Source: Acidimicrobiaceae bacterium
GTDB lineage: Bacteria > Actinomycetota > Acidimicrobiia > Acidimicrobiales > Ilumatobacteraceae
Length of the DNA: 12,099 nt
Direction: 5' to 3'
Assembly (NCBI GenBank): GCA_003154135.1
Contig: PMCN01000027.1
Coordinates: 1-12,099, forward strand
Part shown: piece after piece, positions 1 through 6,109 of the stretch
How positions within the stretch are numbered: position 1 is the first letter of the stretch
How the letters are laid out: each line of letters opens with the position of its first letter
The notes under the pieces: model-generated
The model's input: the letters and a program-made list of their open reading frames with translations, nothing else
What the model was told of the DNA's origin: nothing
Databases searched by the model: none
Made by a program: the position numbers and the translations under genes

Positions 1-591
1 TCGGCCATCGTGGGCACCGGCCTCGGAGGCGGGGTGGTGGAGCACGGCGACGTCATCCGCGGCGCCAGCGGCATGGCTGGCGAGCTCGGGCACGTGCACA
101 TCCCGATGGACAACATCCTCGAGCCCGACCAGCCGATGCCGCGGTGCAACTGCGGCTTCCGTGGCGACGTCGAGAGCGTCGCCTCGCTCACCGGGATCCG
201 TCTCAACCTGTTGCCGTACTGGCTCACCCGCTATCCCGACCATCCGCTGGCGTCGCTTCCCATCGACGATGCAGCGAAGGCGCTGAGGGGTTGTGCGATG
301 GACGGCGATGAGATGGCGCGCAAGGTGTTCGCCCAGCAGGCGATGGCGCTGGCCAACCTCTTCACCATCTCGGCGAGGTTCACCGACCCGCACGCCTACT
401 TCGTCGGCGGCGGCGTCGTCGAGGCGTCGGTCGAGTTCCGCGACTGGTTCATGGGCGAGGTGCGTTCTCACGTGCGGTTGATGGCAGAGCAGGCCGACGT
501 CGTCGACATCGCCCTCGTGCCCGATCTCGACATGGCCGGAGCGCGGGGCGTCGCCGTGGCGGCGCGCAACGAAGTGGGCCTGCGCAACTGA
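1..591 (+). CDS. ROK-family sugar kinase, 3' part (5' end outside window)
   Basis: The reading frame is open from base 1, so the gene starts upstream and only about 196 C-terminal codons are present, ending at TGA 589-591. The visible part begins with the ROK glycine loop GTGLGGG, followed by GELGH, which normally supplies the active-site Glu and the first zinc ligand (His). Next comes CNCGFRGDVES at codons 145-177, which aligns with the ROK zinc signature CxCGxxGCxE except that the third Cys is Asp (codon 166-168). A late GGGV motif (FVGGGVV) also fits ROK kinases. The family phosphorylates glucose or related sugars in the cytoplasm, or forms the effector domain of ROK repressors. The N-terminal half is missing, so kinase and repressor cannot be separated, but kinase is more likely. 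The family call is firm and the substrate is unknown. Confidence 0.9.
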   Translation, partial: SAIVGTGLGGGVVEHGDVIRGASGMAGELGHVHIPMDNILEPDQPMPRCNCGFRGDVESVASLTGIRLNLLPYWLTRYPDHPLASLPIDDAAKALRGCAMDGDEMARKVFAQQAMALANLFTISARFTDPHAYFVGGGVVEASVEFRDWFMGEVRSHVRLMAEQADVVDIALVPDLDMAGARGVAVAARNEVGLRN

Positions 592-638
592 CCGGTCGCG
601 GCCCGCGGCGCGAACGCCGCCGGCCTGGACGTGCGGCG

Positions 639-644
639 TACTGT
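639..644 (+). promoter_or_regulatory. -10 box TACTGT, probable leaderless promoter for the zinc-finger gene
   Basis: TACTGT matches the actinobacterial -10 pattern TANNNT and lies exactly 7 nt before ATG 652. That spacing puts the transcription start at or next to the A of the start codon. No Shine-Dalgarno sequence is visible, and no good -35 box is seen. This supports ATG 652 over the upstream GTG at 631, whose coding sequence would run through the promoter. Confidence 0.5.
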
Positions 645-651
645 TGTCGAC

Positions 652-855
652 ATGGACAGCTGTCAGAGCTGCGGGATGGCACTTCGTGACGATGACGACA
701 CCATCGTCGTCGATGGACACCGGCTGCACGTCGCGTGCGCCGAAGCCCCGGCGCGGCCGAAGCGCCGCAAGATCGGCGCGTGGGCGGCGATGGGTTCGAG
801 AGGCCAGATGGCGATGGGTGACGTGCAGCGCGACACCCCTACCTGGAACAAGTAG
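652..855 (+). CDS. Small zinc-finger protein with a half-LIM-like motif
   Basis: This gene encodes 67 residues starting MDSCQSCGMAL. Four putative metal ligands are visible: C4, C7, H26 and C29. The spacing C-x2-C-x18-H-x2-C matches the first half of a LIM or treble-clef finger. The opening CQSCGM also resembles the small CQSCGMPL zinc-ribbon family. A basic patch (PKRRK) follows, then a tail rich in Gly and Met. I chose ATG 652 because a -10 box sits 7 nt upstream and the zinc motif begins straight after it; an in-frame GTG at 631 would add seven residues. The gene ends 22 bp before the end of the convergent LCCL lipoprotein gene. Function is unknown: one zinc finger plus a basic segment could bind nucleic acid or protein, and nothing in the context decides which. 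Confidence 0.6.
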   Translation: MDSCQSCGMALRDDDDTIVVDGHRLHVACAEAPARPKRRKIGAWAAMGSRGQMAMGDVQRDTPTWNK

Positions 856-877
856 GACGAGCCAGGGGAGTAGCTGG

Positions 878-1753
878 TCAGCCTGGGGTCTGGTCCTTGG
901 GAAAGAGGAAGCTCCCGTCCCAGCTGCCGTAGTCGCTGCTGGTCACGCCGTTGGCCGTGGAGCCCTTGTACGAGGCCTGGCCGGCGGCGATCTGGATGAC
1001 CACCGTGCCGCCCTTGGCGACGGTGATGAGGCCCACGTGCACGGCTGCGGTGCACACCGACGAGTCGTCGGTGTAGGTGCCGGTGCCGTACACCGAACCG
1101 AGCGTGCCGTTGGCCGAGCACTGCAACGTGACCCGCGTGCCGTTCTGACCCTTGTAGGCCTTGGCGTTCACCGTCCACGACTCCGGTCCGACGTTGAAGT
1201 GGCCGCTCCCTGGCGGCGCCGCGGGGAAGATGAAGCTGCCCTGCCAGCTGGCGTATGCCTCGCTGGTGACTCCGTTCGCCACGCCGCCGGTGTAGGCGTC
1301 GAGGCCGGGCGCGATCTGGTACTCCACCTTGCCACCGGCGGCAACGGTGATGAGCCCCACCTGCACGGCGGCGCTGCAGATGGACGAGTCGTCGGTGTAG
1401 GTCTCAGTTCCCCACAGGCTCGCGATGTGGCCGTTGGGTGTGCAGTCGATCGTGAACTTCGTGCCGTTCTTGCCGCGCTGGTCCTTCGCGGTGAGCAACC
1501 AGATGTCGCCCACCGTGCCCCCTGGGGTGGTGGTGTGCCCGGCCGTCGTGGCCGGAGGAGCGGTCGTCGCCGGCGTCGTCATCACGGGTGACGACACCGC
1601 GGGAGCTGTCGTCGCCGGCACCGTGGTGGTGGTGGCAGCGGTGGTGGTCGTGCTCGGCGACGACACCGTCGACGAGCCGCACGCCGCAAGCAGTGCAGCT
1701 GCTCCAACGGCGACGAATGCCCAGGTGAAGCGGCCTGACGAGGTGTGGCGCAT
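878..1753 (-). CDS. Secreted lipoprotein with two tandem LCCL domains
   Basis: The product is 291 residues, with start ATG at 1753-1751 and stop TGA at 880-878. The N-terminus is a lipoprotein signal peptide with lipobox LAAC and Cys25 as the lipidation site. Residues 27-83 form a Thr/Ser/Pro/Ala-rich linker, typical of surface-exposed stalks. Two homologous domains follow, about residues 84-177 and 192-285. Each carries the LCCL signature: a WGT or YGT turn, YTDDSSxC, AAVxVGLI, GG and NGVTS. LCCL domains (Limulus factor C, Coch, Lgl1) are extracellular binding modules, also known from bacteria. Each copy here has only two Cys (C104/C126 and C212/C234), fewer than the four usual in animal LCCL domains, so probably one disulfide per domain. 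It probably sits on the outer face of the membrane and binds an unidentified ligand. Domain identity is confident; function is not. Confidence 0.85.
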   Translation of the reverse strand: MRHTSSGRFTWAFVAVGAAALLAACGSSTVSSPSTTTTAATTTTVPATTAPAVSSPVMTTPATTAPPATTAGHTTTPGGTVGDIWLLTAKDQRGKNGTKFTIDCTPNGHIASLWGTETYTDDSSICSAAVQVGLITVAAGGKVEYQIAPGLDAYTGGVANGVTSEAYASWQGSFIFPAAPPGSGHFNVGPESWTVNAKAYKGQNGTRVTLQCSANGTLGSVYGTGTYTDDSSVCTAAVHVGLITVAKGGTVVIQIAAGQASYKGSTANGVTSSDYGSWDGSFLFPKDQTPG

Positions 1754-1759
1754 GGCCGG

Positions 1760-1788
1760 AGCATAGGGGTGCCCTGCGACTGCCTCAA
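1760..1788 (-). promoter_or_regulatory. Promoter of the LCCL lipoprotein gene (TTGAGG-17-TATGCT)
   Basis: On the minus strand, -35 TTGAGG (1788-1783) is followed after 17 bp by -10 TATGCT (1765-1760). The -10 box is 6 nt before ATG 1753, so the transcript would start at or within a base or two of the start codon. No Shine-Dalgarno sequence is visible, consistent with leaderless translation. This is one of the best-formed promoters in the window. Confidence 0.65.
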
Positions 1789-1858
1789 GGGCCGAACGGT
1801 CAAGAATTGGTACGCAGCACGGTCGAGTCCGCCCGACCGGCGGGTGCTCGCACGAGGC

Positions 1859-1891
1859 TACTGTGTGCACTCCGGACCGTCGAGCGGGAGG
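1859..1891 (+). promoter_or_regulatory. -10 box and ribosome binding site for the ligase/membrane-protein operon
   Basis: TACTGT at 1859-1864 is a TANNNT -10 box, with expected transcription start near 1871. The Shine-Dalgarno sequence GGGAGG at 1886-1891 is 7 nt before ATG 1899. The Shine-Dalgarno sequence is what selects ATG 1899 over the in-frame GTG at 1863, which lies inside the -10 box. No convincing -35 box is seen. Confidence 0.5.
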
Positions 1892-1898
1892 TCGATCC

Positions 1899-3080
1899 AT
1901 GGGGCAATGGGGAGGTGACGCGGTCGGCGTGCATCGCGCTCGTGCGCTGCTGCCCCGTCGCCTGCGGCCCGCTCTGCCCCTCGGTGGCGGTCGGGTCGGC
2001 GTGGAGCACGAGTTCCGGCTGACCCGCGGAGTCGAAGCGGTCGATGCCCGGGTGCTGCTGCCCACGTTGCGTCTCGACGGAGCGCGGCTCGACCCGGGTG
2101 ACCCACTCGCCGTGCGCTGCGCGTGGGGAGGCGTCATCACCGCCGACGGCAAGGAGGCCGAGGTGGCCACGCCTCCCTTTCGGGCCGATGGCGACGGCGT
2201 GAGGCGCGTGGTCGACGCCGCAGCGACAGGCCGCGCCGTGCTCGCCGCCGCACTTCCCGACGACATCGCGATCGAGGGCTACTCGACGCATCTCAACGTG
2301 GAGATCGAGGACCGCCTGTGCCGACCGGCTGCACTCATCGCCGCGCATCGGCTGTCGCCGGCGCTGATGTTGCTGGACCGGCGCGAGTCGCCGGGTCTGC
2401 TCATCAGGCCGCGCCATCGCAGGCTCGAGTTCGGCGGCGACCACATCGAGGGCGTGGCGCTGTGCACGGCACTCGTCATGGCCGTCGGTGCCACGCTGGT
2501 GGCCGAACGGGCGGCGAGCTCGTCGGCGAGTCGCCGGTGCCTGCCTCCCGAGCTGCAGCTGCGCATCGTGCCGTCGCCGCAGCGATTCGGGTGGTACGTC
2601 GACCGCGCCGCGGGCGGCGACGATCTCTACGAGCTCGGTCGGTCGTGCACCTTCCGCACCCGCGACGGCGCGACGATCACCGCCCAGGAGGTGCTCGAGC
2701 GCACGTGGGAGCTGGCTCGCTCGGCGGTCACCGGGCTGCTGAGCGCCGACGACATCGCCCTCGTCGACGACACCGTGCGCGGCGATCGTCCGCTGCCCAG
2801 CGAGGCCGAGCCGAGCGTGCGCGTCGAGCCCGTCGACGCGGGTGTCGCCTTCGCCGCCTCGGTGGTGCACACGCGGCAGCGCGGCGATGTCGAGCTCACG
2901 GTGGTGACCGCAACATGGCACGCGATCGTCGTCCGCGCCCGTTGCGACGGACGGGAGCGGTTCATCCGCGTCCCTGGCGAGCGCGCCGACGACTTCCTGC
3001 GCTCGGTCGATGCCGGCGAGCTCGACGAATGGCTGCACGAACAGTTCCCGCGGCACCGGTCGAGAGTGTCCGCGCGATGA
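1899..3080 (+). CDS. Divergent carboxylate-amine ligase (GCS2/amidoligase-like, glutamine-synthetase fold)
   Basis: The product is 393 residues, soluble, with no signal peptide. Its motifs follow the order seen in the gamma-glutamylcysteine-synthetase 2 and amidoligase families. GVEHEF (34-39) supplies the metal-binding acidic pair, EAEVATPP (86-93) matches the ExxTPP strand, STHLNVE (129-135) resembles the HxHV-type nucleotide/metal strand, and RPRHRRLEF (170-178) resembles the Arg-containing strand ending in EF. Such enzymes join a carboxylate to an amine using ATP. The substrate is unknown and the match is by motif only, so the family call is moderate. The C-terminal third is not recognised. 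The stop codon overlaps the next start as ATGA, indicating a translationally coupled two-gene operon with a membrane-anchored partner. GTG 1863 was rejected as start because a good ribosome binding site precedes ATG 1899. Confidence 0.55.
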   Translation: MGQWGGDAVGVHRARALLPRRLRPALPLGGGRVGVEHEFRLTRGVEAVDARVLLPTLRLDGARLDPGDPLAVRCAWGGVITADGKEAEVATPPFRADGDGVRRVVDAAATGRAVLAAALPDDIAIEGYSTHLNVEIEDRLCRPAALIAAHRLSPALMLLDRRESPGLLIRPRHRRLEFGGDHIEGVALCTALVMAVGATLVAERAASSSASRRCLPPELQLRIVPSPQRFGWYVDRAAGGDDLYELGRSCTFRTRDGATITAQEVLERTWELARSAVTGLLSADDIALVDDTVRGDRPLPSEAEPSVRVEPVDAGVAFAASVVHTRQRGDVELTVVTATWHAIVVRARCDGRERFIRVPGERADDFLRSVDAGELDEWLHEQFPRHRSRVSAR

Positions 3081-3829
3081 GCCAGCGAGCGCCCTTCGAC
3101 GCCACGGTCAGCACCACGCAACCCGGGCGCCGCGACGTGCTCGCTCCCGAACGCGACGTTGCGGGTGGTCGCTACGGGTCATCGCGGGGACGCGACGCGA
3201 AGCGGCAGCACCACGACCGCGCGCCCACTCGCTCGCGACGCCTCCGTGTGTGGCACGTCGCCGCCGCGGTGGCCGTCATCGCCGCGGCAACGACCGGCGT
3301 CGTCGTGGCGACGTCGGGCAACGGCTCGCAATCGGCGGCCACCACCAGCACCTCGCCGCCGACCACCGTTGCCGCCACCACCATCGCACCCACCACGACG
3401 CTCAGCCCCGAGAGCATCCTGGCCCAGTCGCTCGCCGGCACCTACGACGTGGTCCAGACGGTCACCGACGGCAACCCGAACTTCCCCGTCGGCAAGGTGA
3501 ACACATACCGTGTGACGTTCACGGTGACGTGCGTCGACGGTGTGTGCACCGTGCGGTCGGCGCAGTTCTACAACGTGCCTGCGGTGATTCGGGGCGACCA
3601 GCTGACGATCGATGCCAGCCCCACCGAACCCTGTCCTTCCGCCGGTGGAGTCACCATCCCTGGGGTGATCACCGATTCCTTCGAGGTCGTGCTGCGTGTC
3701 ACCGGGTCGCAGAGCGGTGTGCCCTCGCAGCTCAGCGGCAGTAGCACGCTGTCGTCGCCCGAGGCCGCCAAGTGCAACACGGGCAACGATCCCATCGCGT
3801 CGTCGCTGGTGTTCACCCGGGTGCCCTGA
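3077..3829 (+). CDS. Single-pass membrane protein with Thr-rich stalk and Cys-containing extracellular domain
   Basis: The product is 250 residues. A basic, low-complexity cytoplasmic tail (1-57) precedes one transmembrane helix (about 58-80). An Ala/Thr/Ser/Pro stalk (84-109) and a predicted beta-rich extracellular domain (about 112-250) follow. That domain has four Cys (152, 157, 186 and 233), enough for two disulfides, and recurring beta-strand patterns such as YRVTFTVTC. I do not recognise the domain family. The start ATG 3077 overlaps the ligase stop codon (ATGA), so the two proteins should be made together; there is no clear separate ribosome binding site. The pairing suggests that the membrane protein serves the same process as the ligase, for example as anchor or sensor, but this is inference. 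The Thr-rich stalk resembles that of the LCCL lipoprotein encoded nearby. Confidence 0.75.
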   Translation: MSQRAPFDATVSTTQPGRRDVLAPERDVAGGRYGSSRGRDAKRQHHDRAPTRSRRLRVWHVAAAVAVIAAATTGVVVATSGNGSQSAATTSTSPPTTVAATTIAPTTTLSPESILAQSLAGTYDVVQTVTDGNPNFPVGKVNTYRVTFTVTCVDGVCTVRSAQFYNVPAVIRGDQLTIDASPTEPCPSAGGVTIPGVITDSFEVVLRVTGSQSGVPSQLSGSSTLSSPEAAKCNTGNDPIASSLVFTRVP

Positions 3830-3908
3830 ACCTGGCCCGGTCGCAACGCGGGCGAACGGCCCTACCCGCTCCGCCGGGCAGAGGGCATGATGAGGCCACG
3901 ACCTTCCC

Positions 3909-3915
3909 GAGGAGG
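3909..3915 (+). promoter_or_regulatory. Strong ribosome binding site GAGGAGG
   Basis: GAGGAGG lies 8 nt before ATG 3924 and is among the closest matches to the anti-Shine-Dalgarno sequence in the window. It fixes the start of the 79-residue protein and shows that this short gene is translated in its own right. Confidence 0.8.
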
Positions 3916-3923
3916 CAACCACC

Positions 3924-4163
3924 ATGCAGCTGACGCTCACCGACCACGAGGCCCAGCTGCTCCGTCAGGTGCTCGAGTCCTACCTGAAGGAGCTGCGCGG
4001 CGAGATCGTCGACACCGACAACCCGGCCTTCCGTCGCGAGCTGCGCGACGAGCGCGATGCCTTGGTGGCCGTGGCCGAACGCCTCGCGCACCTTCCGGCC
4101 TACGAGCCCTCCGCGATCACCCGCATGGTGCGCGTCACAGCGGTGCTCACCGAATACGACTGA
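3924..4163 (+). CDS. Small conserved-type helical protein, function unknown
   Basis: The product is 79 residues, starting MQLTLTDHEAQLLRQVLE. The sequence is charged and strongly helical, with leucine spacing suited to a two-helix hairpin or coiled coil. A TDNPAFRREL segment breaks the helices near residues 30-40. Proteins of this size and pattern (LTxxEAxLLRxVLxSYLxxLxxEIxDTDNP) recur in actinobacteria as hypothetical proteins, by recollection and not by search. It is cytoplasmic, with no signal or membrane segment. It starts 94 bp after the membrane-protein gene and ends 18 bp before the sulfotransferase gene, so it may be cotranscribed with the latter. The strong ribosome binding site makes expression likely. 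No function can be assigned. Confidence 0.75.
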   Translation: MQLTLTDHEAQLLRQVLESYLKELRGEIVDTDNPAFRRELRDERDALVAVAERLAHLPAYEPSAITRMVRVTAVLTEYD

Positions 4164-4181
4164 CCTGGGAAGATCACCGGG

Positions 4182-5057
4182 ATGAGGGGCGGCCCGGCGA
4201 TGGTGCGTGTCGAACGCGTGGTGCGCCGCGCCACCCGCTCGGCTCGGGCGCTGCCCGACTTCCTCGTCGTCGGTGTGCAGAAGGCCGGCACCACCTCGCT
4301 GTACCGGTACCTGGTGCAGCAGCCCGGCGTGTGCGCTGCGGCGGCGAAGGAGCTGCGCTTCTTCAACTCCACGGCCTACGAGCGCGGCCTCGACCAGTAC
4401 CGCGCCAACTTCCCCCTACGCGCCACGCAGCGACGCCGGAAGGCGATCACGGGCGAGGCATCGCCGGGCTACCTCGCGACACCCATCGCCCGTGAGCGCA
4501 TCGGCCGCGACCTGCCCGACGCCAAGCTCGTGGTCATCCTGCGCGAACCCGTCGCCCGCGCGCTCTCACAGCACGCGATGAACACTCGGCGCGGGCTCGA
4601 GTCGCTCGGGTTCGCCGATGCCGTCGCGGCGGAGCCCGAGCGCACCGCTACCGATGCGCTGCTGCCACACGGACGCCCGGCTCGCAACCTCGCCAACTAC
4701 ATCGAGCGCGGGCTGTACGCGGCGCAGCTGCGGGCACTCGTCGCCGCCGGGGCGCGCACGCCGATCCTCGTGTTGTTCACCGAGTCGCTGGAGTCGTCGC
4801 CGGGTCCGTCACTCGCATTGCTGCACGACTTCCTCGCGTTGGCGGAACGCCCTCGAGGCGAGTTCCCGCACGCGAACCGCAACGTGGCCAGCCAGGCGCA
4901 ATCGACCGTGGCCCGAGACCTACTGCCTCACCGCGTGCTCGACTCGGTGGCTGCCGCCAACGCCGAACTGGCATCGTGGCTCGGCGCCGACGACGGAGCG
5001 CTGGTCGCCGTGGCCCCCGATCACTGGCCGCCGTGGCTCGGGGTGCGTTCCACCTAG
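4182..5057 (+). CDS. PAPS-dependent sulfotransferase
   Basis: The product is 291 residues and transfers the sulfuryl group of PAPS to a hydroxyl or amine acceptor. The 5'-phosphosulfate loop is clear at residues 27-44 (FLVVGVQKAGTTSLYRYL, with Lys34). KELRFF at 56-61 matches the KExxFF segment of heparan-sulfate/Stf-type sulfotransferases, where Glu is the proposed base. GEASPGYL lies at 91-98. The 3'-phosphate site is LVVILREPVARALSQH at 116-131, with Arg121 and Ser129. Length is normal for the family. The start is ATG 4182, with a weak GGGAAGA 8 nt upstream; ATG 4200 is an alternative and also keeps all motifs. There is no transmembrane segment, so it is probably cytoplasmic. The acceptor could be a glycolipid, polysaccharide or small metabolite; the neighbourhood does not reveal it. 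Confidence 0.9.
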   Translation: MRGGPAMVRVERVVRRATRSARALPDFLVVGVQKAGTTSLYRYLVQQPGVCAAAAKELRFFNSTAYERGLDQYRANFPLRATQRRRKAITGEASPGYLATPIARERIGRDLPDAKLVVILREPVARALSQHAMNTRRGLESLGFADAVAAEPERTATDALLPHGRPARNLANYIERGLYAAQLRALVAAGARTPILVLFTESLESSPGPSLALLHDFLALAERPRGEFPHANRNVASQAQSTVARDLLPHRVLDSVAAANAELASWLGADDGALVAVAPDHWPPWLGVRST

Positions 5058-5083
5058 GTCGTCGGTCACAGCGGGGGATCTGT

Positions 5084-5097
5084 GGGACCTAGGTCCC
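5084..5097. promoter_or_regulatory. 14-bp perfect palindrome GGGACCTAGGTCCC
   Basis: This is a perfect 14-bp dyad in the 75-bp gap before the cytochrome c gene. Its 8-bp core ACCTAGGT also occurs at 5052-5059, overlapping the sulfotransferase stop codon, with start-to-start spacing of 35 bp. No T-run follows, so a terminator is unlikely. A protein-binding site is the simplest reading, but no regulator is identified. Confidence 0.45.
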
Positions 5098-5103
5098 TGG
5101 CCG

Positions 5104-5121
5104 GATACCCGTCCGGGTATC
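5104..5121. promoter_or_regulatory. 18-bp inverted repeat GATACCC-GTCC-GGGTATC (CsoR-family-like operator)
   Basis: Two perfect 7-bp arms flank a 4-bp spacer, 11 bp before the GTG start at 5133 and 6 bp after the 14-bp palindrome. The ATACCC...GGGTAT form resembles operators of the CsoR/RcnR/CstR repressor family, which respond to metals or persulfide. That link is inference from recalled consensus sequences; no such regulator is encoded in the window. In RNA it could also form a hairpin next to the ribosome binding site. Confidence 0.5.
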
Positions 5122-5132
5122 AGGATCGAAGC

Positions 5133-5519
5133 GTGCCCCGATTCCCGCAACGCCTCTTGTCGCGCGTCCTGCGTCACGTCTGGATCGCACTCGTGGCCGC
5201 GTTGGCTGCAACCACGATGCTCGCCGCATGCAAGACCGACAGTGGCAGCAGCGCTGGTGCAGGCGGCGGTGGGGGGCAGGTGGTCGTGAACTCCGACGCC
5301 GGTGTCGACGTGTACCTGCGCTCGTGCTCGCGTTGCCACGGCTCGAACCGTGAGGGTGCGGTCGACGCCCCAGCGCTCGACACCGTGCGCATCTCCAGCC
5401 TCGGTGACGACGCGCTGCGCATGACCATCTCGTACGGCAAGGGCCGCATGCCGGCATTCGGAGCGCTCACACAGACCCAGGTCGACGCACTCATCAACTA
5501 CTTGAGAGGACTCCCGTGA
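5133..5519 (+). CDS. Monoheme cytochrome c lipoprotein
   Basis: The product is 128 residues and an electron carrier anchored at the outer face of the membrane. The signal peptide ends in lipobox LAAC with Cys33 as lipidation site, followed by a Gly/Ser-rich spacer (37-48). The class I cytochrome c domain spans about 55-128. It has the heme-attachment motif C65-S-R-C68-H69 and a probable distal ligand Met106 in GRMPAFG, and ends with the usual helix (ALINYLRGL). I chose GTG 5133, with AGGA 7 nt upstream, because the signal peptide then has normal length. An in-frame GTG at 5082 would place the 14-bp palindrome inside the coding region. The stop overlaps the next start (GTGA), coupling it to the DUF2231-type membrane protein. 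The electron partner is unknown. Confidence 0.9.
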   Translation: MPRFPQRLLSRVLRHVWIALVAALAATTMLAACKTDSGSSAGAGGGGGQVVVNSDAGVDVYLRSCSRCHGSNREGAVDAPALDTVRISSLGDDALRMTISYGKGRMPAFGALTQTQVDALINYLRGLP

Positions 5520-6019
5520 TCGGTTCACTCGGCGGCCTGCCCGCCCATCCACTGCTCGTGCACATCCCGGTGGTGCTGGTGCCGCTGGCGGCGCTCGGTG
5601 CCCTCGCGATGGCGATCCATCCAGCATGGCTGCCGCGCTACGGCGCGCTCTTCACGGCGATCGCAGGTGTCGGGTTCATCGGGGCGTTGTTCGCCGCCGA
5701 CACAGGTGAATCGCTGCTCGAGACCTTCCGTGCAGCGGGCCAGACTGTGCCCGCGACGCTGGACGACCACGCGGAGATGGGGAACGCCGTGTCGCTGTTC
5801 GCCGGCGTGTTCTTCGTGCTCATGCTGGGCTGGGTGGTGTTCGCGTGGTGGCGGCGTCGTGCCGGCGAGGAGCGCGCCACGAAGGCCGTGCGCAAGCCGC
5901 GCGTGCTGAGCGTCGTGCTGGCCGTTCTGGTGGTGCTCGCCGGGGTGAGCGCGACGGCCTCGGTGACCTGGACCGGCCACTCCGGCGCGAAGAGCGTGTG
6001 GGAGCGCACCAACAAGTAG
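5516..6019 (+). CDS. DUF2231-type four-helix membrane protein
   Basis: The product is 167 residues with four predicted transmembrane helices (about 12-34, 43-61, 91-112 and 129-149). The N-terminal PAHPLLVHIP (9-18), the DDHAEMG segment (83-89) and the C-terminal TGHSGAKSVW (153-162) are typical of DUF2231 (PF09990) proteins. Histidines H11, H16, H85 and H155 lie close to membrane helix ends, where they could ligate heme. That would fit the upstream cytochrome c, but heme binding is my inference. The start is GTG 5516, overlapping the cytochrome stop codon by 4 nt, with Shine-Dalgarno AGAGGA at 5505-5510. The two proteins therefore form a coupled unit, perhaps a small membrane electron-transfer module. 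Family assignment is good and biochemical role is unknown. Confidence 0.8.
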   Translation: MIGSLGGLPAHPLLVHIPVVLVPLAALGALAMAIHPAWLPRYGALFTAIAGVGFIGALFAADTGESLLETFRAAGQTVPATLDDHAEMGNAVSLFAGVFFVLMLGWVVFAWWRRRAGEERATKAVRKPRVLSVVLAVLVVLAGVSATASVTWTGHSGAKSVWERTNK

Positions 6020-6032
6020 CCCCCCGCCCCCA

Positions 6033-6081
6033 CTCGGTCGGGCGCGCAGCTCCGGCTCCGGCTCCGGCTCGGTTGGGCGCG
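6033..6081 (+). repeat. 14-bp direct repeats flanking three CTCCGG hexamers
   Basis: CTCGGTCGGGCGCG at 6033-6046 and CTCGGTTGGGCGCG at 6068-6081 differ at one base and are 35 bp apart. Between them CTCCGG is repeated three times in tandem (6050-6067). The block lies just after the DUF2231 stop codon and a C-rich run (6019-6031). A weak stem CGCCC/GGGCG (6025-6029 with 6040-6044) overlaps the first copy. Slippage or duplication could have produced it; function is unknown. Confidence 0.7.
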
Positions 6082-6109
6082 AAACGTCTCAATTTCGGAT
6101 CACAACGCC

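Noticed and set aside
644..1591. A 315-residue plus-strand open frame opposite the LCCL lipoprotein
   Set aside because: It is a shadow frame; the minus strand has a lipobox, two LCCL repeats and a well-formed promoter.
2123..3076. N-terminal extension of the stalked membrane protein by 318 codons
   Set aside because: That part is an Arg-rich shadow of the ligase gene. The real protein starts at ATG 3077, overlapping the ligase stop.
3846..3864. Hairpin GCCCG...CGGGC after the stalked membrane-protein gene
   Set aside because: The stem is only 5 bp with no T-run; stems of this size are common by chance at this GC content.
4169..4174. GAAGAT as a leaderless -10 box for the sulfotransferase
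   Set aside because: It has the right distance (7 nt) to ATG 4182 but lacks the leading TA of TANNNT, and the same bases form a weak Shine-Dalgarno sequence.
5082..5132. Upstream GTG start for the cytochrome c gene
   Set aside because: It would add 17 residues before the signal peptide and place both palindromes inside the gene. GTG 5133 has its own AGGA site.
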